DNA of 64,000 nt from Clostridiales bacterium FE2011 (GCA_017569305.1 CP069418.1:1550001-1614000); one strand, 5' to 3'; numbered from the stretch's first letter, positions 25,584 through 34,861 are shown. The notes: generated from the letters alone by a model not told the origin. Translations and numbers: made by a program.

Positions 25584-25622
25584 ACGGAGGCACGATATGC
25601 GCCAGTGCATATGTGCCTCCGT
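25584..25622. promoter_or_regulatory. Interrupted palindrome upstream of pduL
   Basis: ACGGAGGCAC (25584-25593) pairs with GTGCCTCCGT (25613-25622), with an inner ATATGC/GCATAT pair. A possible -10 (TATACT, minus strand, 25576-25581) adjoins it. It could be an operator or a leaderless-side hairpin; no T-run follows. Confidence 0.45.
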
Positions 25623-25657
25623 ATTCATTCATTATGCATCATGCATTATGAATTATA
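25623..25657. repeat. ATGCATT/ATGCATC heptamer tract after mscL
   Basis: Units TTCATTC, ATTATGC, ATCATGC, ATTATGA in tandem between mscL and the palindrome. Confidence 0.7.
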
Positions 25658-25667
25658 AAGTGTTTGA

Positions 25668-26063
25668 TTAGTCTTTCAGTTCGCTGGTGCAGTGCGGGCA
25701 GCGGGTAGCCTTGATGCTGATCTCGCTCTGGCAGAAGGGGCAAACCTTGGTGGTGGGCTCGGCGGGAGCTTCTTCCTTCTTCTTCAGGTTCTTGGCCTTG
25801 TTGGCAGCCTTCACGATGATGAAGAGCACCAGCGCGGTCAGAAGGAATTCAACAACCACGGCCGCAAAGGAAATCAGGGGAGCTGTCCAGGCAGATCCGC
25901 CGTCTTCAATCTTGGGCAGGCTCTCGATAATGGGGTTCAGGAAAATTTCAACAACAGCGGTAACAACCTTGTTGAATGCAGCGCCCAGAACGACGGCAAC
26001 CGCCAGATCCAGGACATTACCCTTCATTGCGAAGTCTTTGAACTCTTTCAGAAGCTTTTTCAT
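25668..26063 (-). CDS. mscL: Large-conductance mechanosensitive channel MscL with C-terminal zinc ribbon
   Basis: MscL opens under membrane tension to release solutes in hypo-osmotic shock. The 131-residue protein has the N-terminal amphipathic helix (KEFKDFAMKGNVLDLAVAVVLGAAF with the GNV..LAV..V gate) and TM2 (FLLTALVLFIIVKAANK). After a charged linker it carries a four-Cys ribbon, CPFCQSEISIKATRCPHC, in place of the plain helical bundle end. GGGAGG precedes ATG 26063. It seems to be transcribed alone or after the HerA pair. Confidence 0.95.
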   Translation of the reverse strand: MKKLLKEFKDFAMKGNVLDLAVAVVLGAAFNKVVTAVVEIFLNPIIESLPKIEDGGSAWTAPLISFAAVVVEFLLTALVLFIIVKAANKAKNLKKKEEAPAEPTTKVCPFCQSEISIKATRCPHCTSELKD

Positions 26064-26121
26064 ATATACAAACCTCCCAAATTATTTTATTCCGTTATTT
26101 GTTGGCTTGGACACGCCGGCA

Positions 26122-26883
26122 TTATTTCTTGCCGAAAATGCCGCCGATGGCCTTGCCCAGGTTCTTGATCAGGCCGTTCACGATCGTACGGGTCGCGGAG
26201 CTGATCGCGGTGTTCTTCACACGGCCGGCAACAGAGTCATTCCGGCGGGCACGCTCGGCCGCTTCTTCACGCAGCTGGTCGTTGCGGGCACGGCGTTCGG
26301 CCGCTTCCTGCTCACGGGCCTTGCGCTCCGCTTCCTTCGCGGCAGCGGCGGCAGCCTTCTGCTGGGCTTCCAGAGCTTTGGGGTCCACAGCAACGGGAGC
26401 GGGCACATAGTTCCCAGTCGCGGGATCCAGCACCATGTCCACCATCTGCTGCACATACTGACCGGTCGTCTGGTCGAGCACCATCACGGGCATCTTCTGG
26501 GCCTGGGGCTGCACCTGGATGGTGGGAACAGCCTGCTGCACGGCCTGCACCACGGGCTGGGCCGCCTGCTGGACAGCCTGAACCACGGGAGCCGCGGCCT
26601 GCTGAACGGCGTTCACAACGGGAGCGGCAGCCTGCTGGACTGCTTCAGCCACATTGCCCTGCTGAACAGCTTCAACCACAGGGGCAGCGGCCTGCTGCAC
26701 GGCTTCCACAACGGGAGCCGCAGCCTGCTGAACCGCCTCAACCACGGGAGCAGCTGCTTCCTGAACAGCTTCCACTACGGGAGCGGCAGCTTCCTTCACA
26801 GCTTCAGCCACAGGAGCCATGCCTTCGACTTCTTTTTCAACATACTGACCGGTGGTAGGATCGAATACTTTGAATGTTGCCAT
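26122..26883 (-). CDS. Undecapeptide-repeat protein downstream of the HerA-like ATPase
   Basis: I do not recognise a named family for the whole 253-residue protein. Residues 22-120 are about eight tandem copies of AAAPVVEAVQQ (11 residues, one shortened to GNVAEAVQQ), a periodicity that suits a continuous amphipathic helix. A short motif DPTTGQYVE (residue 8) recurs as DQTTGQYVQ and DPATGNYVP (~135-160). A charged coiled coil (~175-210) leads to a C-terminal glycine/hydrophobic tail (IVNGLIKNLGKAIGGIFGKK), similar in style to the tail of fused DUF853/YjgR ATPases. ATG 26883 follows GAGAGAAG. It lies 85 bases after the ATPase gene and may supply its missing C-terminal part; that is inference. 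Confidence 0.75.
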   Translation of the reverse strand: MATFKVFDPTTGQYVEKEVEGMAPVAEAVKEAAAPVVEAVQEAAAPVVEAVQQAAAPVVEAVQQAAAPVVEAVQQGNVAEAVQQAAAPVVNAVQQAAAPVVQAVQQAAQPVVQAVQQAVPTIQVQPQAQKMPVMVLDQTTGQYVQQMVDMVLDPATGNYVPAPVAVDPKALEAQQKAAAAAAKEAERKAREQEAAERRARNDQLREEAAERARRNDSVAGRVKNTAISSATRTIVNGLIKNLGKAIGGIFGKK

Positions 26884-26968
26884 CTTCTCTCTGCGGCGCT
26901 CTCCTCCCTGCGCCGTTCCGGGGTCGTTGAGTAAACAGTGACATTGTAGATCAGCTTCCTGCCGCACC

Positions 26969-28339
26969 TCAGAAATAGTACCACTGGCCGTTTATCAGCT
27001 TAAACCGCTGTGGATCCATTTCCTGTACCTGTGGTACCGGCGGTGCAGGCGGTGTCGGCTGTTCCTGAGTTCCGGGATCATCAGCAGGCGTTTCATCGGC
27101 ATATTTGCCCTTCATGGGGCTGGCGTCGATGACCATCCTGCGGATTTCCTGGCTGATCGCACCCATATAGCTTTGCGGGGGAAGTATGGTGGCCCGCTCC
27201 ACCACGCTCGGAGCTCCGTGCTCATCCAGGAAGGAAACCAGTGCCTCGCCTGTCTTCAGGGTGGTAATGGCTTCTTCTGTATCAAAGGACGGATTCGTCC
27301 GGAACGTCTGTGCAGCCACCTTGACCGCCTTCTGGTCAAGCGGTGTGTAAGCCCTCAGCGCGTGCTGGATCCGGTTGCCCAGCTGGCCGAGGATCGTCAT
27401 GGGAATGTCCGCCGGGCTCTGGGTGATAAAGTACACGCCCACGCCCTTGGAGCGGACCAGCCGGACCACCTGTTCAATCTTTTCCATCAGGGACCGGCTG
27501 CAGTTGTTGAACAGCAGGTGTGCTTCATCAAAGAAGAACACCACAATCGGCTTATCGGCGTCTCCCCGCTCCGGAAGCAAATCATACAGCTTCGTCAGCA
27601 TCCACAGCAGGAAGGTGGAATACATCGTGGGATTATTAAACAGCCGGTCCGCACACAGGATGTTGATCTTACCCCTGCCGCTGGCCGGATCAACCTGGAT
27701 CCAGTCGTTGATGTCAATGGCCGGCTCCCGGAAGAATACGTTGCCGCCCTGGTCTTCCAGCACACCCACGGCCCGCTGGATGGCACCCACACTGGCCGCG
27801 GAAACATTGCCGTACTCCAGGGTATATTCCTTCGCGTTCTCGCCCACATGGATCAGCAGGTTTTTCAGATCCTGCAGGTGCTCCAGCGGGATGTTTTCCC
27901 GCCCGGCCACCCGGAAGGCGATATTCATTACGCCGCTCTGGGTCTCATTCAGGTTCAGCATCCGGCTCATCAGCAGCGGACCCATGTCCTGCACTGTTGC
28001 CCGGATCGGAATGCCCTGTTCCCCGTATACGTCCCAGTATTCTGTCGGATAGGAGGTATATTTGAACACTTCCCTCGGTACGCCGCATTTTGCCAGCCGC
28101 TTATCAATCGCTTCTGACTCAGCGCCGTCCATCACCATGCCGCTCAGGTCGCTCTTGATATCACTCAGGAACACCGGAACACCCATGTCGGAAAAGCCTT
28201 CTGCCAGCACCTTCAGGGATACGGTTTTACCGGTACCGGTTGCGCCGGCGATCAGGCCGTGGCGGTTGGCCATGGAAGGCAACAGAAACACAGGGCCTTT
28301 ATCACAGGACCCGATCCAGATCTTGCCATCGTAAAGCAC
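26969..28339 (-). CDS. HerA-like (DUF853/YjgR family) ATPase
   Basis: FtsK/HerA-superfamily ATPases pump DNA or act in DNA processing; the DUF853 group is uncharacterised. The 456-residue protein has WIGSCDKGPVFLLPSMANRHG, Walker A GATGTGKTVSLK (~residue 32), a Walker B PIVVFFFDEAHLLFNN and a sensor-like FITQSPADIP. After the ATPase core (~410) a Pro-rich linker leads to an ending KLINGQWYYF. The usual Gly-rich C-terminal tail of the family is missing here and resembles the end of the next gene. I prefer GTG 28339 because GGGAGGG is 6 bases upstream; ATG 28354 is the alternative. Confidence 0.88.
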   Translation of the reverse strand: MLYDGKIWIGSCDKGPVFLLPSMANRHGLIAGATGTGKTVSLKVLAEGFSDMGVPVFLSDIKSDLSGMVMDGAESEAIDKRLAKCGVPREVFKYTSYPTEYWDVYGEQGIPIRATVQDMGPLLMSRMLNLNETQSGVMNIAFRVAGRENIPLEHLQDLKNLLIHVGENAKEYTLEYGNVSAASVGAIQRAVGVLEDQGGNVFFREPAIDINDWIQVDPASGRGKINILCADRLFNNPTMYSTFLLWMLTKLYDLLPERGDADKPIVVFFFDEAHLLFNNCSRSLMEKIEQVVRLVRSKGVGVYFITQSPADIPMTILGQLGNRIQHALRAYTPLDQKAVKVAAQTFRTNPSFDTEEAITTLKTGEALVSFLDEHGAPSVVERATILPPQSYMGAISQEIRRMVIDASPMKGKYADETPADDPGTQEQPTPPAPPVPQVQEMDPQRFKLINGQWYYF

Positions 28340-28380
28340 CTGTATCCCTCCCATATCCTGTTATTGATTTCTTTTGCTAT

Positions 28381-28409
28381 ATTTTACACAGTTTCCCTTG
28401 TACCGTCAA
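28381..28409 (-). promoter_or_regulatory. Promoter for the HerA-like operon
   Basis: Minus strand TTGACG, 17-base spacer, TAAAAT; 42 bases before the GTG start. Confidence 0.75.
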
Positions 28410-28491
28410 GGTTTTCAAGGGTTTTCGATTGTATTTCATGCATGGTTTTACGCGGTTCTTCAGTCCTTTTTTCCCCTTTCTCTCAAGGCCT

Positions 28492-29274
28492 TCAGCAGTT
28501 CTGTATACAATCGTTCAATTCCCGGATTTTATCCCCCACATCTTCCGGACAATGTGCGTCCGAGGAAGTGATAATCTCCACGTGATGCTTCTTCAGGATC
28601 CTGATCAGCTCCCCGTCCATTCCCAGGGGCGCCGTATCCGGGCATCTTCTGGCCGCGCCGCTGTTCTGGTCCGCGTACATTCCGCTTTCCGCCAGCGCCG
28701 ATGCCAGGTTTTCATAGTATTCTGTCAGTGAATAGGACGGCTTATAACCAAACAGCTTAATGGTGTCCGGATGCCCTATTCCGTCAAAGATCCTGCTCTT
28801 TGCCAGGCGGATGGAATCTTCAAAGTATCTCTTGTAGACCCTGTCTACATCCACGCCCGCCCAGTGTTCCGGCTTGTGGTCAAAAGCAAAATCGTCCACA
28901 AAGTGCATGCTGCCCAGCAGGAAATCAAAGCCCTTATCCTTTGTCAGTTTCGCGGTCAGTTCTTCAAATTCCGGGAAGTAGCATACTTCCAGTCCGAACT
29001 TGATCTTTACCGGGAACTGCTCCTTCCTGACTTTCTCAATTAATTCCAGGTATTCATCCAGCTTCTTCACACCGCCAACCCGGTGAAACCACTCATTCAC
29101 AAAATCGCTGTGCGCGCATACGGAATCATACATGGGTACATACTCTTCAAACCGGAAATTGTGTTCCAGCAGCCGGATCTCATCCAGCCCCGTTTCCACC
29201 GCCCGGTCCACAAACTTCCTGATCCATTCCAGCGTATAGGGTCCCCGTTCAATATGAATATGACCGTCAATCAT
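28492..29274 (-). CDS. PHP-domain phosphoesterase, histidinol-phosphatase-like
   Basis: PHP-fold enzymes hydrolyse phosphoesters with a three-metal site; HisJ/HisK members make histidinol. The 260-residue protein has the N-terminal metal motif DGHIHIE, then LEHNFRF, GLEVCYFPEFE, LLGSMHFVDDF and the late ligands GIGHPDTIKLFG and SSDAHCPEDVGD. No histidine operon genes are near, so the substrate is open. The start is taken as ATG 29274, with an in-frame stop just before it; the nearest good Shine-Dalgarno (AAAAAAGGAG) is ~28 bases upstream, separated by a small AGCCA-ACT-TGGCT hairpin that might bring it closer. Confidence 0.85.
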   Translation of the reverse strand: MIDGHIHIERGPYTLEWIRKFVDRAVETGLDEIRLLEHNFRFEEYVPMYDSVCAHSDFVNEWFHRVGGVKKLDEYLELIEKVRKEQFPVKIKFGLEVCYFPEFEELTAKLTKDKGFDFLLGSMHFVDDFAFDHKPEHWAGVDVDRVYKRYFEDSIRLAKSRIFDGIGHPDTIKLFGYKPSYSLTEYYENLASALAESGMYADQNSGAARRCPDTAPLGMDGELIRILKKHHVEIITSSDAHCPEDVGDKIRELNDCIQNC

Positions 29275-29338
29275 ATGTTCTGTTCAAGCCAAGTTGGCTA
29301 ATACTCCTTTTTTGAATTACTGTCACATAATAACATAA

Positions 29339-29374
29339 ATCCGGCAGGCAGCCTATCAGGTCTGCCTGCCGGAT
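29339..29374 (-). terminator. Terminator of the LRR/DUF4214 gene
   Basis: ATCCGGCAGGCAG / CTGCCTGCCGGAT, a 13-bp perfect stem, about 33 bases past the stop codon; the following run is T-rich but short. Confidence 0.75.
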
Positions 29375-29406
29375 CTTTTGCTTTGTCTATGTTCAGTTTG
29401 ATTCTT

Positions 29407-31962
29407 TTATTTGCTCATTTCCGCCACAACACTTCTGAACTCATTCGTCTTTGCAAACGCGTCCAGTAGTGCCTGCAGCGATGTCCCTTCATCCAGCTTC
29501 TCCGTCCAGGTCGTCAGCCCTTCCGCATCAGCTTCCCGGTTCAGATACACCCTGTACAGGATCTTCACCAGTTCCTCATTGCTGACGTTCTTGTCCTTAA
29601 ACTCACCGGAGAACAGGAAACCTCTGGCAATCTGGTCTGCCGTCTTCGTCCCGTTCAGCATCTGGCCGATCCAGCCGTCCAGTTCTGTCTGGCTTGCTTC
29701 CCTGCCCAGGATGCACCGATAGCACCGGCCGATGAACTCTTTCGCTTTCTCCTCGTTTACATAAATGGCCTGCACAGCGGTACCCAGCTGCTCATTCACT
29801 GTATCGGAGGGATTGACGATTTCCACCTTGGTAACGTTGTTTTCAGTCTTTGTCACAGTCTGTTTCACAACAGGCTCTTCCTGGATTTCCGTCTGGTGGC
29901 TCAGGCTTTGCACCTGTACAGAACCAGGCGTTATACCGTAGGCATCACAAATCGCGGTAAACTCCTTGGATCCGCAGAAGCCGTTGATGATCGCTGTCAG
30001 CGGCTGGCCGCCCGCCAGCCTTCCGACCCAGTCAGCCTTGCCTGCCGGATCAGATCCGCGGCCAAGCATTGCCTTATACAGGATCTCGACTGCATCCGGA
30101 TTGCTGTATTTCTTGTTCTGGAACTCCTGGCTGTACACAAACTGCTCAATGATTTCCGCAGCTGTCCTCCGGCGGGACTTCAATTCATTGAACCAGGTGT
30201 TCATACCGACTTCGTCCGCGCCACGGCCCAGGATGATATTGTAGCACCGGGTTACAAACGCACGAATTTGCTGATCTGACGCACTGCCCTGCTCCATACT
30301 CACAGATCCCGGTGTAATCCCGTAGCTGTCGCAGATTTCCTTGAATTCCTTTGATCCGCAGAAACCATTGATCACCACCGCAAAAGGATGGCCTGCATCC
30401 AGTTTTCCGACCCAGTCAGCCTTGCCTGCCGGATCAGATCCGCGGCCAAGCATTGCCTTGTACAGGATCTCAACCGCATCTGCATTGCTGTAGTTCTTAC
30501 CTATGAATTCCTGGCTCCTGACAAAATTATCGATGATTTCTGAAGCCGCCTTCCTGCCGGAAACCATTTCATTATACCAGGTCTTCATTCCGCCTGCGTC
30601 AGGCTCACGGCCCAGGATGATCTGGTAGCATCTGGAAACATAGGCCTCTACCTTGTCTGCCGGTTCAGGCTTGGGTTCTGGTTCGGGGTCAGATCCGGGT
30701 TCCAGAACCGGCTCCCATCCCGGAACAATTCTTACAGACATATCTGCCATCAATGTCTGGAGACCATTCTCATTCATTAGAACCCAGGATGGCGAACTAC
30801 CAGTCGTTTTGTTTTCTGTGACAAGCTTTACCAAATATGGGCATTTTGAAATATCCAAAGTCTTCAGCTTATTATCTTCGCAACATAAAATTTTTAGTTC
30901 TGTATTCTTACTGACATCCAGCGAAGTAAGTTGATTCTTTTCGCATCTGAGATCAAATAGTTCAATATTATTACTTACATCAAGAGAACTTAGCTGATTA
31001 TTTGTACACATAAGTTCTCCCAACTTGAGAGTATAACTTACATCAAGTGTAGCTATTTCATTGAAGGAACATTTCAGGCTAAATAAATTACCATTTTTGC
31101 CGAGATTGATCGTTTTGATTTTGTTGTGGGTGCAATCAAAATTTTCTAATTTCGTAATTTGGGTTACGTCAAGCCTTGTTAATTTGTTATCACTACATTC
31201 AAAGTGCCTCAATAATGCTTGTCTACTAACATCTAGTGTTGTCAACTGATTCGAAGAGCACACAAGCGACTCCAGCACACCATTATCGCATAGTTTCAGA
31301 ATGTTCAATTTATTACCTGAACATGTTAATTCATATAACTTTGGATTGTTGCTAACATCCAACGATGTAAGCTGGTTGTCATTGCACAAAAACACATATA
31401 ATTCAGGATTATTGCTCACATTCAGTGAGGAGATTTCATTTCCACTACACACAATCCAACGCATTAGGCTATTGTTATCGACATTAAGCGCTTTCAATTT
31501 GTTATTTCTACAAGTTATGGATTCCAATTTTGCGTTTTCCCTTAAATCCAATGATGTTATCTGGTTGTTATCACAGCTTATGCTTTCCAGTTCAGGATTA
31601 TCATTCACTTTCAGTTCGGCAATATTATTCCAGTCACAGCAAAGTATTGCTAAAGCGGTATTATGACTTACGTCCAGTGATGTCAGCTCATTGTAATCAC
31701 AAACTAGCTTTTTCAGCTTAGAAAAATGTTCAACACCTTTCAGCGTTTTGATTCCAAGATTACTTGCATAGATTTCTATAATTTCAGCAAGCTCATCTAC
31801 ACTAAACTTTTCATTTCCATCCGTATCGAATTTTTTGACATATGTTCGAAAAGCAGAATCCGGAAATTCTTCATTGATATCTATCTCAGTCTTCGCGCAA
31901 GCGGAAAAAGCAAAGCATAGCATTGCAATAACCACAACGATAAACAAACAGCACTTTTTCAT
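29407..31962 (-). CDS. Secreted leucine-rich-repeat protein with three DUF4214 domains
   Basis: No function is known for DUF4214; it is frequent in extracellular proteins. The 851-residue protein has a signal peptide (MKKCCLFIVVVIAMLCFAFS, cut near ACA), an N-terminal piece with an EF-hand-like stretch (FDTDGNEKFSVDELAEI), then about 14 LRRs of ~21 residues with the pattern LxCxxNQLTSLDVS (residues ~85-395), a Pro/Glu linker (EPEPKPEPADK) and three DUF4214 units (~440-550, ~555-690, ~735-851) with CY..ILGR and MLGRGSDPAGKADWV motifs. The LRR part is AT-rich, the DUF4214 part is not, so the gene looks like a mosaic. Signal peptide, leader and C-terminus match the next gene. Confidence 0.85.
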   Translation of the reverse strand: MKKCCLFIVVVIAMLCFAFSACAKTEIDINEEFPDSAFRTYVKKFDTDGNEKFSVDELAEIIEIYASNLGIKTLKGVEHFSKLKKLVCDYNELTSLDVSHNTALAILCCDWNNIAELKVNDNPELESISCDNNQITSLDLRENAKLESITCRNNKLKALNVDNNSLMRWIVCSGNEISSLNVSNNPELYVFLCNDNQLTSLDVSNNPKLYELTCSGNKLNILKLCDNGVLESLVCSSNQLTTLDVSRQALLRHFECSDNKLTRLDVTQITKLENFDCTHNKIKTINLGKNGNLFSLKCSFNEIATLDVSYTLKLGELMCTNNQLSSLDVSNNIELFDLRCEKNQLTSLDVSKNTELKILCCEDNKLKTLDISKCPYLVKLVTENKTTGSSPSWVLMNENGLQTLMADMSVRIVPGWEPVLEPGSDPEPEPKPEPADKVEAYVSRCYQIILGREPDAGGMKTWYNEMVSGRKAASEIIDNFVRSQEFIGKNYSNADAVEILYKAMLGRGSDPAGKADWVGKLDAGHPFAVVINGFCGSKEFKEICDSYGITPGSVSMEQGSASDQQIRAFVTRCYNIILGRGADEVGMNTWFNELKSRRRTAAEIIEQFVYSQEFQNKKYSNPDAVEILYKAMLGRGSDPAGKADWVGRLAGGQPLTAIINGFCGSKEFTAICDAYGITPGSVQVQSLSHQTEIQEEPVVKQTVTKTENNVTKVEIVNPSDTVNEQLGTAVQAIYVNEEKAKEFIGRCYRCILGREASQTELDGWIGQMLNGTKTADQIARGFLFSGEFKDKNVSNEELVKILYRVYLNREADAEGLTTWTEKLDEGTSLQALLDAFAKTNEFRSVVAEMSK

Positions 31963-32050
31963 GAACTTGTTCCTCCCATTTAGAAATGTGAAAGGTATAT
32001 TTTGACTCAGAATAAATCTGATTCACAATTGCATAATCTCTTACTTTGTC
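31963..32050 (-). promoter_or_regulatory. Leader shared with the paralogous gene
   Basis: The bases before this gene and those before the paralog (34774-34861) align closely: GAGGAACAAGTTC at the ribosome binding site, then ATTTCTA, TGAGTCAAAATA and TTATGCAATTGTGAATC further out. The conservation marks a common promoter/leader, though no single -35/-10 pair is certain. Confidence 0.6.
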
Positions 32051-32064
32051 CGGTTTTGATTCTC

Positions 32065-34773
32065 TTACTTGCTCATCTCTGCCACAACGCTTCTGAACTC
32101 ATTCGTCTTTGCGAATGTATCCAACACTGCCTGCAGCGATGTTCCCTCATCCAGCTTCTGCGTCCAGGTTGCAAGCCCTTCCACGTCAGCTTCCCGGTTC
32201 ATATATACCCTGTACAGGATCTTCACCAGTTCATCATTGCTGACATTCTTACCCTTGAATTCACCGGAGAACAGGAACCCGCGGGCAATCTGGTCTGCCG
32301 TCTTTGTGCCGTTCAGCATCTGGCCGATCCAACTGTCCAGTTCGGACTGGCTGGCTTCCCTGCCCAGGATGCACCGGTAGCACCGGCCAATGAATTCCTT
32401 GGCTTTCTCTTCGTTGATGTAGATCGCCTGTACAGCCGTTCCCAGCTGTGCGTTTTCCGTATCGGAAGGATTGACGATTTCCACCTTGGTGACGTTGTTT
32501 TCCGTCTTCGTCACAGTCTGCTTTGCCACCGGCTCTACTTCAATGACAGGCTGGCTGCTCAGCTGCTGTACCTGTACGGATCCGGGCGTTATACCATAAG
32601 CATCGCAAATCGCACCAAATTCCATGGATCCGCAGAAGCCGTTAATGATTGCTGTCAGCGGCTGGCCGTTATTCAGCTTGGCGACCCAGTCAGCCTTACC
32701 TGCCGGATCAGAACCGCGGCCCAGCATCGCCTTGTACAGAATCTCTACCGCGTCAGCATTGCTGTATTTCTTGTTCTGGAACTCCTGACTGTACACAAAC
32801 TGCTCAATGATCTCCGCAGCCGTCTTGCGGTGGGACTTCAGTTCATTGAACCAGGTGTTCATACCACCTTCGTCCGCGTCACGACCCAGGATGATCTTAT
32901 AGCACCGGGTCACAAATGCACGGATCTGCTGATCTGATTCGCTGCCCTGCTCCGTGCTCACTGAGCCTGGCGTAATCCCGTAGGCATCACAGATTTCCTT
33001 GAATTCCTTTGACCCGCAGAAACCATTGATAACCACCGCAAAAGGATGGCCTGCTTCCAGCTTACCAACCCAGTCAGCCTTACCTGCCGGATCAGAGCCA
33101 CGGCCCAGCATAGCCTTATACAGGATCTCTACCGCGTCAGCATTACTGTAGTTCTTGCCCAGGAATTCCTGGCTCCTGACAAAACAATCGATGATTTCAG
33201 ATGCCGCCCTCCGGCCGGATACCAGTTCGTTGTACCAGGTTTTCATTCCGCCTGCGTCAGGATGCCGGCCCAAGATAATGCTGTAGCAGCGCGCCACAAA
33301 AGCCTCAACCTTGTCTGCCGGTTCAGGTTCTGGTGTTGGTTTGATATTGGGTTTGGGTGTTGGGGTAGGATCATTGATAGGTGCAGGAGTAGGCGAGATA
33401 GTCGGATGAACTGAACTGGTCGGATTGACAGATTCAGTCGGTTCAGGAGTTCCAATTAAATCGATTACGGCACTGTCTTTTATCGTCGTTCGACCATCAC
33501 GCCCATGCAAAACGCATCGAACAAACGCTTTGATTCCTGTCCTTGGTGTAAACTTCAGATACCCTTTCTTTTGTGAAAAATCCAGAGTGCCGGAAGATGC
33601 TTTTATATATGAATAATTCTGGTCAATGACATACCATTCATATTCACAACTTGTGTACAATCCTTCCGTCCCGTATATTTCATAAAAAATTGACATTTCT
33701 GAACCCAGATTGTATTCATCACAGTTAAATGTTATACCGACCGAAAAAGGTCCCTCACCTGCTTGTATTCCCCCGGTCAGTTCTACCATATCGCTGTTTT
33801 GATAATCCGTAGTATGGCTTGTATCATAAATCATATATAAAACATAAGCCTGGCTTCCTGTTTCAGGCGTAAATTTGATAGTTCCTTTTGTCTTTGTTAA
33901 ATCCAGCTTCCCGCACTGTACTAAATTACTGGAATATGTTTCATCATCGTTTGTATAACAGATGTAATCTATTCTTGTGCATGTTGCACTTGTTTTGGTA
34001 ATATTCCAAGTCGCTGTTATTTCATTACCCACAGCATAGGTGTATTTATCAAATGTTGTATGGATTATAACAGGTACATTTTCCAGAGCAACTCTATAGC
34101 TGTCAATGGATTCAGAACGTCCTTCTGAATCTGTAATAAAGAACTCAAGATATGCTCCATTTACATCATTCCCTGAAGGAACTGTAAAATAAATTTTGCC
34201 GTTTTTATTGATTATATCCAGATTGCCGGATGCAACTTTCTTACGAACCTCATTCCGATCCAGGCTGTAACAAATATATGTTCCTTTTGTATATGTTCCA
34301 CTGCCTCCTTTGATCTGATAAGTCACAGTCAACTCATCGTCCAGATATCGATTATTGCTGAAGTCTGAATCTACCCATATTGGATCAAAAGATGGTGTCC
34401 CATTCAGCTTGATTGACTTGCTCCCAATTGTTGTAGAACTACCATTACTGTCAAACACTGTATAAAGAATGTATATGTAATCTCCGGATTCAGGTGTAAA
34501 TTTTATTGTCCCGGTTTTCGTTTCAGTATTAAGTTCACCAACCAACACATTCTTACGTTTAGCATTATCTATGATATAGCAAATATATTCCCCTCTCGTA
34601 TATATCCCGCTACCGCCACTTATTTTATAGGTCGCTGTCACTTCTGTCCCTATATCATATCCTTCTTTGTCAAATACTGTTGTAACATCCAGTTCCTCAC
34701 TTTCCGCATGCGTGGCAAATGCAAAGCATAGCGTCGCAATAATCACAGCGATAAACAAACAGTACTTTTTCAT
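32065..34773 (-). CDS. Secreted Ig-like-repeat protein with three DUF4214 domains
   Basis: Paralog of the preceding gene with a different middle. The 902-residue protein has a near-identical signal peptide (cut near THA), about four beta-sandwich repeats of ~100 residues with alternating forms of VTYQIKGGSGTYTKGTYICY (residues ~25-440), a Pro/Thr-rich linker (~445-488) and three DUF4214 units nearly identical to those of the neighbour. The N-terminal repeats are AT-rich and the C-terminus is not. The two genes probably arose by duplication with exchange of the ligand-binding or stalk module. Location outside the cell is expected; no sortase motif is present. Function unknown. Confidence 0.85.
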   Translation of the reverse strand: MKKYCLFIAVIIATLCFAFATHAESEELDVTTVFDKEGYDIGTEVTATYKISGGSGIYTRGEYICYIIDNAKRKNVLVGELNTETKTGTIKFTPESGDYIYILYTVFDSNGSSTTIGSKSIKLNGTPSFDPIWVDSDFSNNRYLDDELTVTYQIKGGSGTYTKGTYICYSLDRNEVRKKVASGNLDIINKNGKIYFTVPSGNDVNGAYLEFFITDSEGRSESIDSYRVALENVPVIIHTTFDKYTYAVGNEITATWNITKTSATCTRIDYICYTNDDETYSSNLVQCGKLDLTKTKGTIKFTPETGSQAYVLYMIYDTSHTTDYQNSDMVELTGGIQAGEGPFSVGITFNCDEYNLGSEMSIFYEIYGTEGLYTSCEYEWYVIDQNYSYIKASSGTLDFSQKKGYLKFTPRTGIKAFVRCVLHGRDGRTTIKDSAVIDLIGTPEPTESVNPTSSVHPTISPTPAPINDPTPTPKPNIKPTPEPEPADKVEAFVARCYSIILGRHPDAGGMKTWYNELVSGRRAASEIIDCFVRSQEFLGKNYSNADAVEILYKAMLGRGSDPAGKADWVGKLEAGHPFAVVINGFCGSKEFKEICDAYGITPGSVSTEQGSESDQQIRAFVTRCYKIILGRDADEGGMNTWFNELKSHRKTAAEIIEQFVYSQEFQNKKYSNADAVEILYKAMLGRGSDPAGKADWVAKLNNGQPLTAIINGFCGSMEFGAICDAYGITPGSVQVQQLSSQPVIEVEPVAKQTVTKTENNVTKVEIVNPSDTENAQLGTAVQAIYINEEKAKEFIGRCYRCILGREASQSELDSWIGQMLNGTKTADQIARGFLFSGEFKGKNVSNDELVKILYRVYMNREADVEGLATWTQKLDEGTSLQAVLDTFAKTNEFRSVVAEMSK

Positions 34774-34861
34774 GAACTTGTTCCTCCAACGTAGAAATGT
34801 GCAAGATATTATTTTGACTCAGAATGGATCTGGATTCACAATTGCATAATATCTTATTCTG
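34774..34861 (-). promoter_or_regulatory. Leader shared with the LRR paralog
   Basis: Second copy of the conserved leader described for 31963-32050; the homology ends near 34861. Confidence 0.6.
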
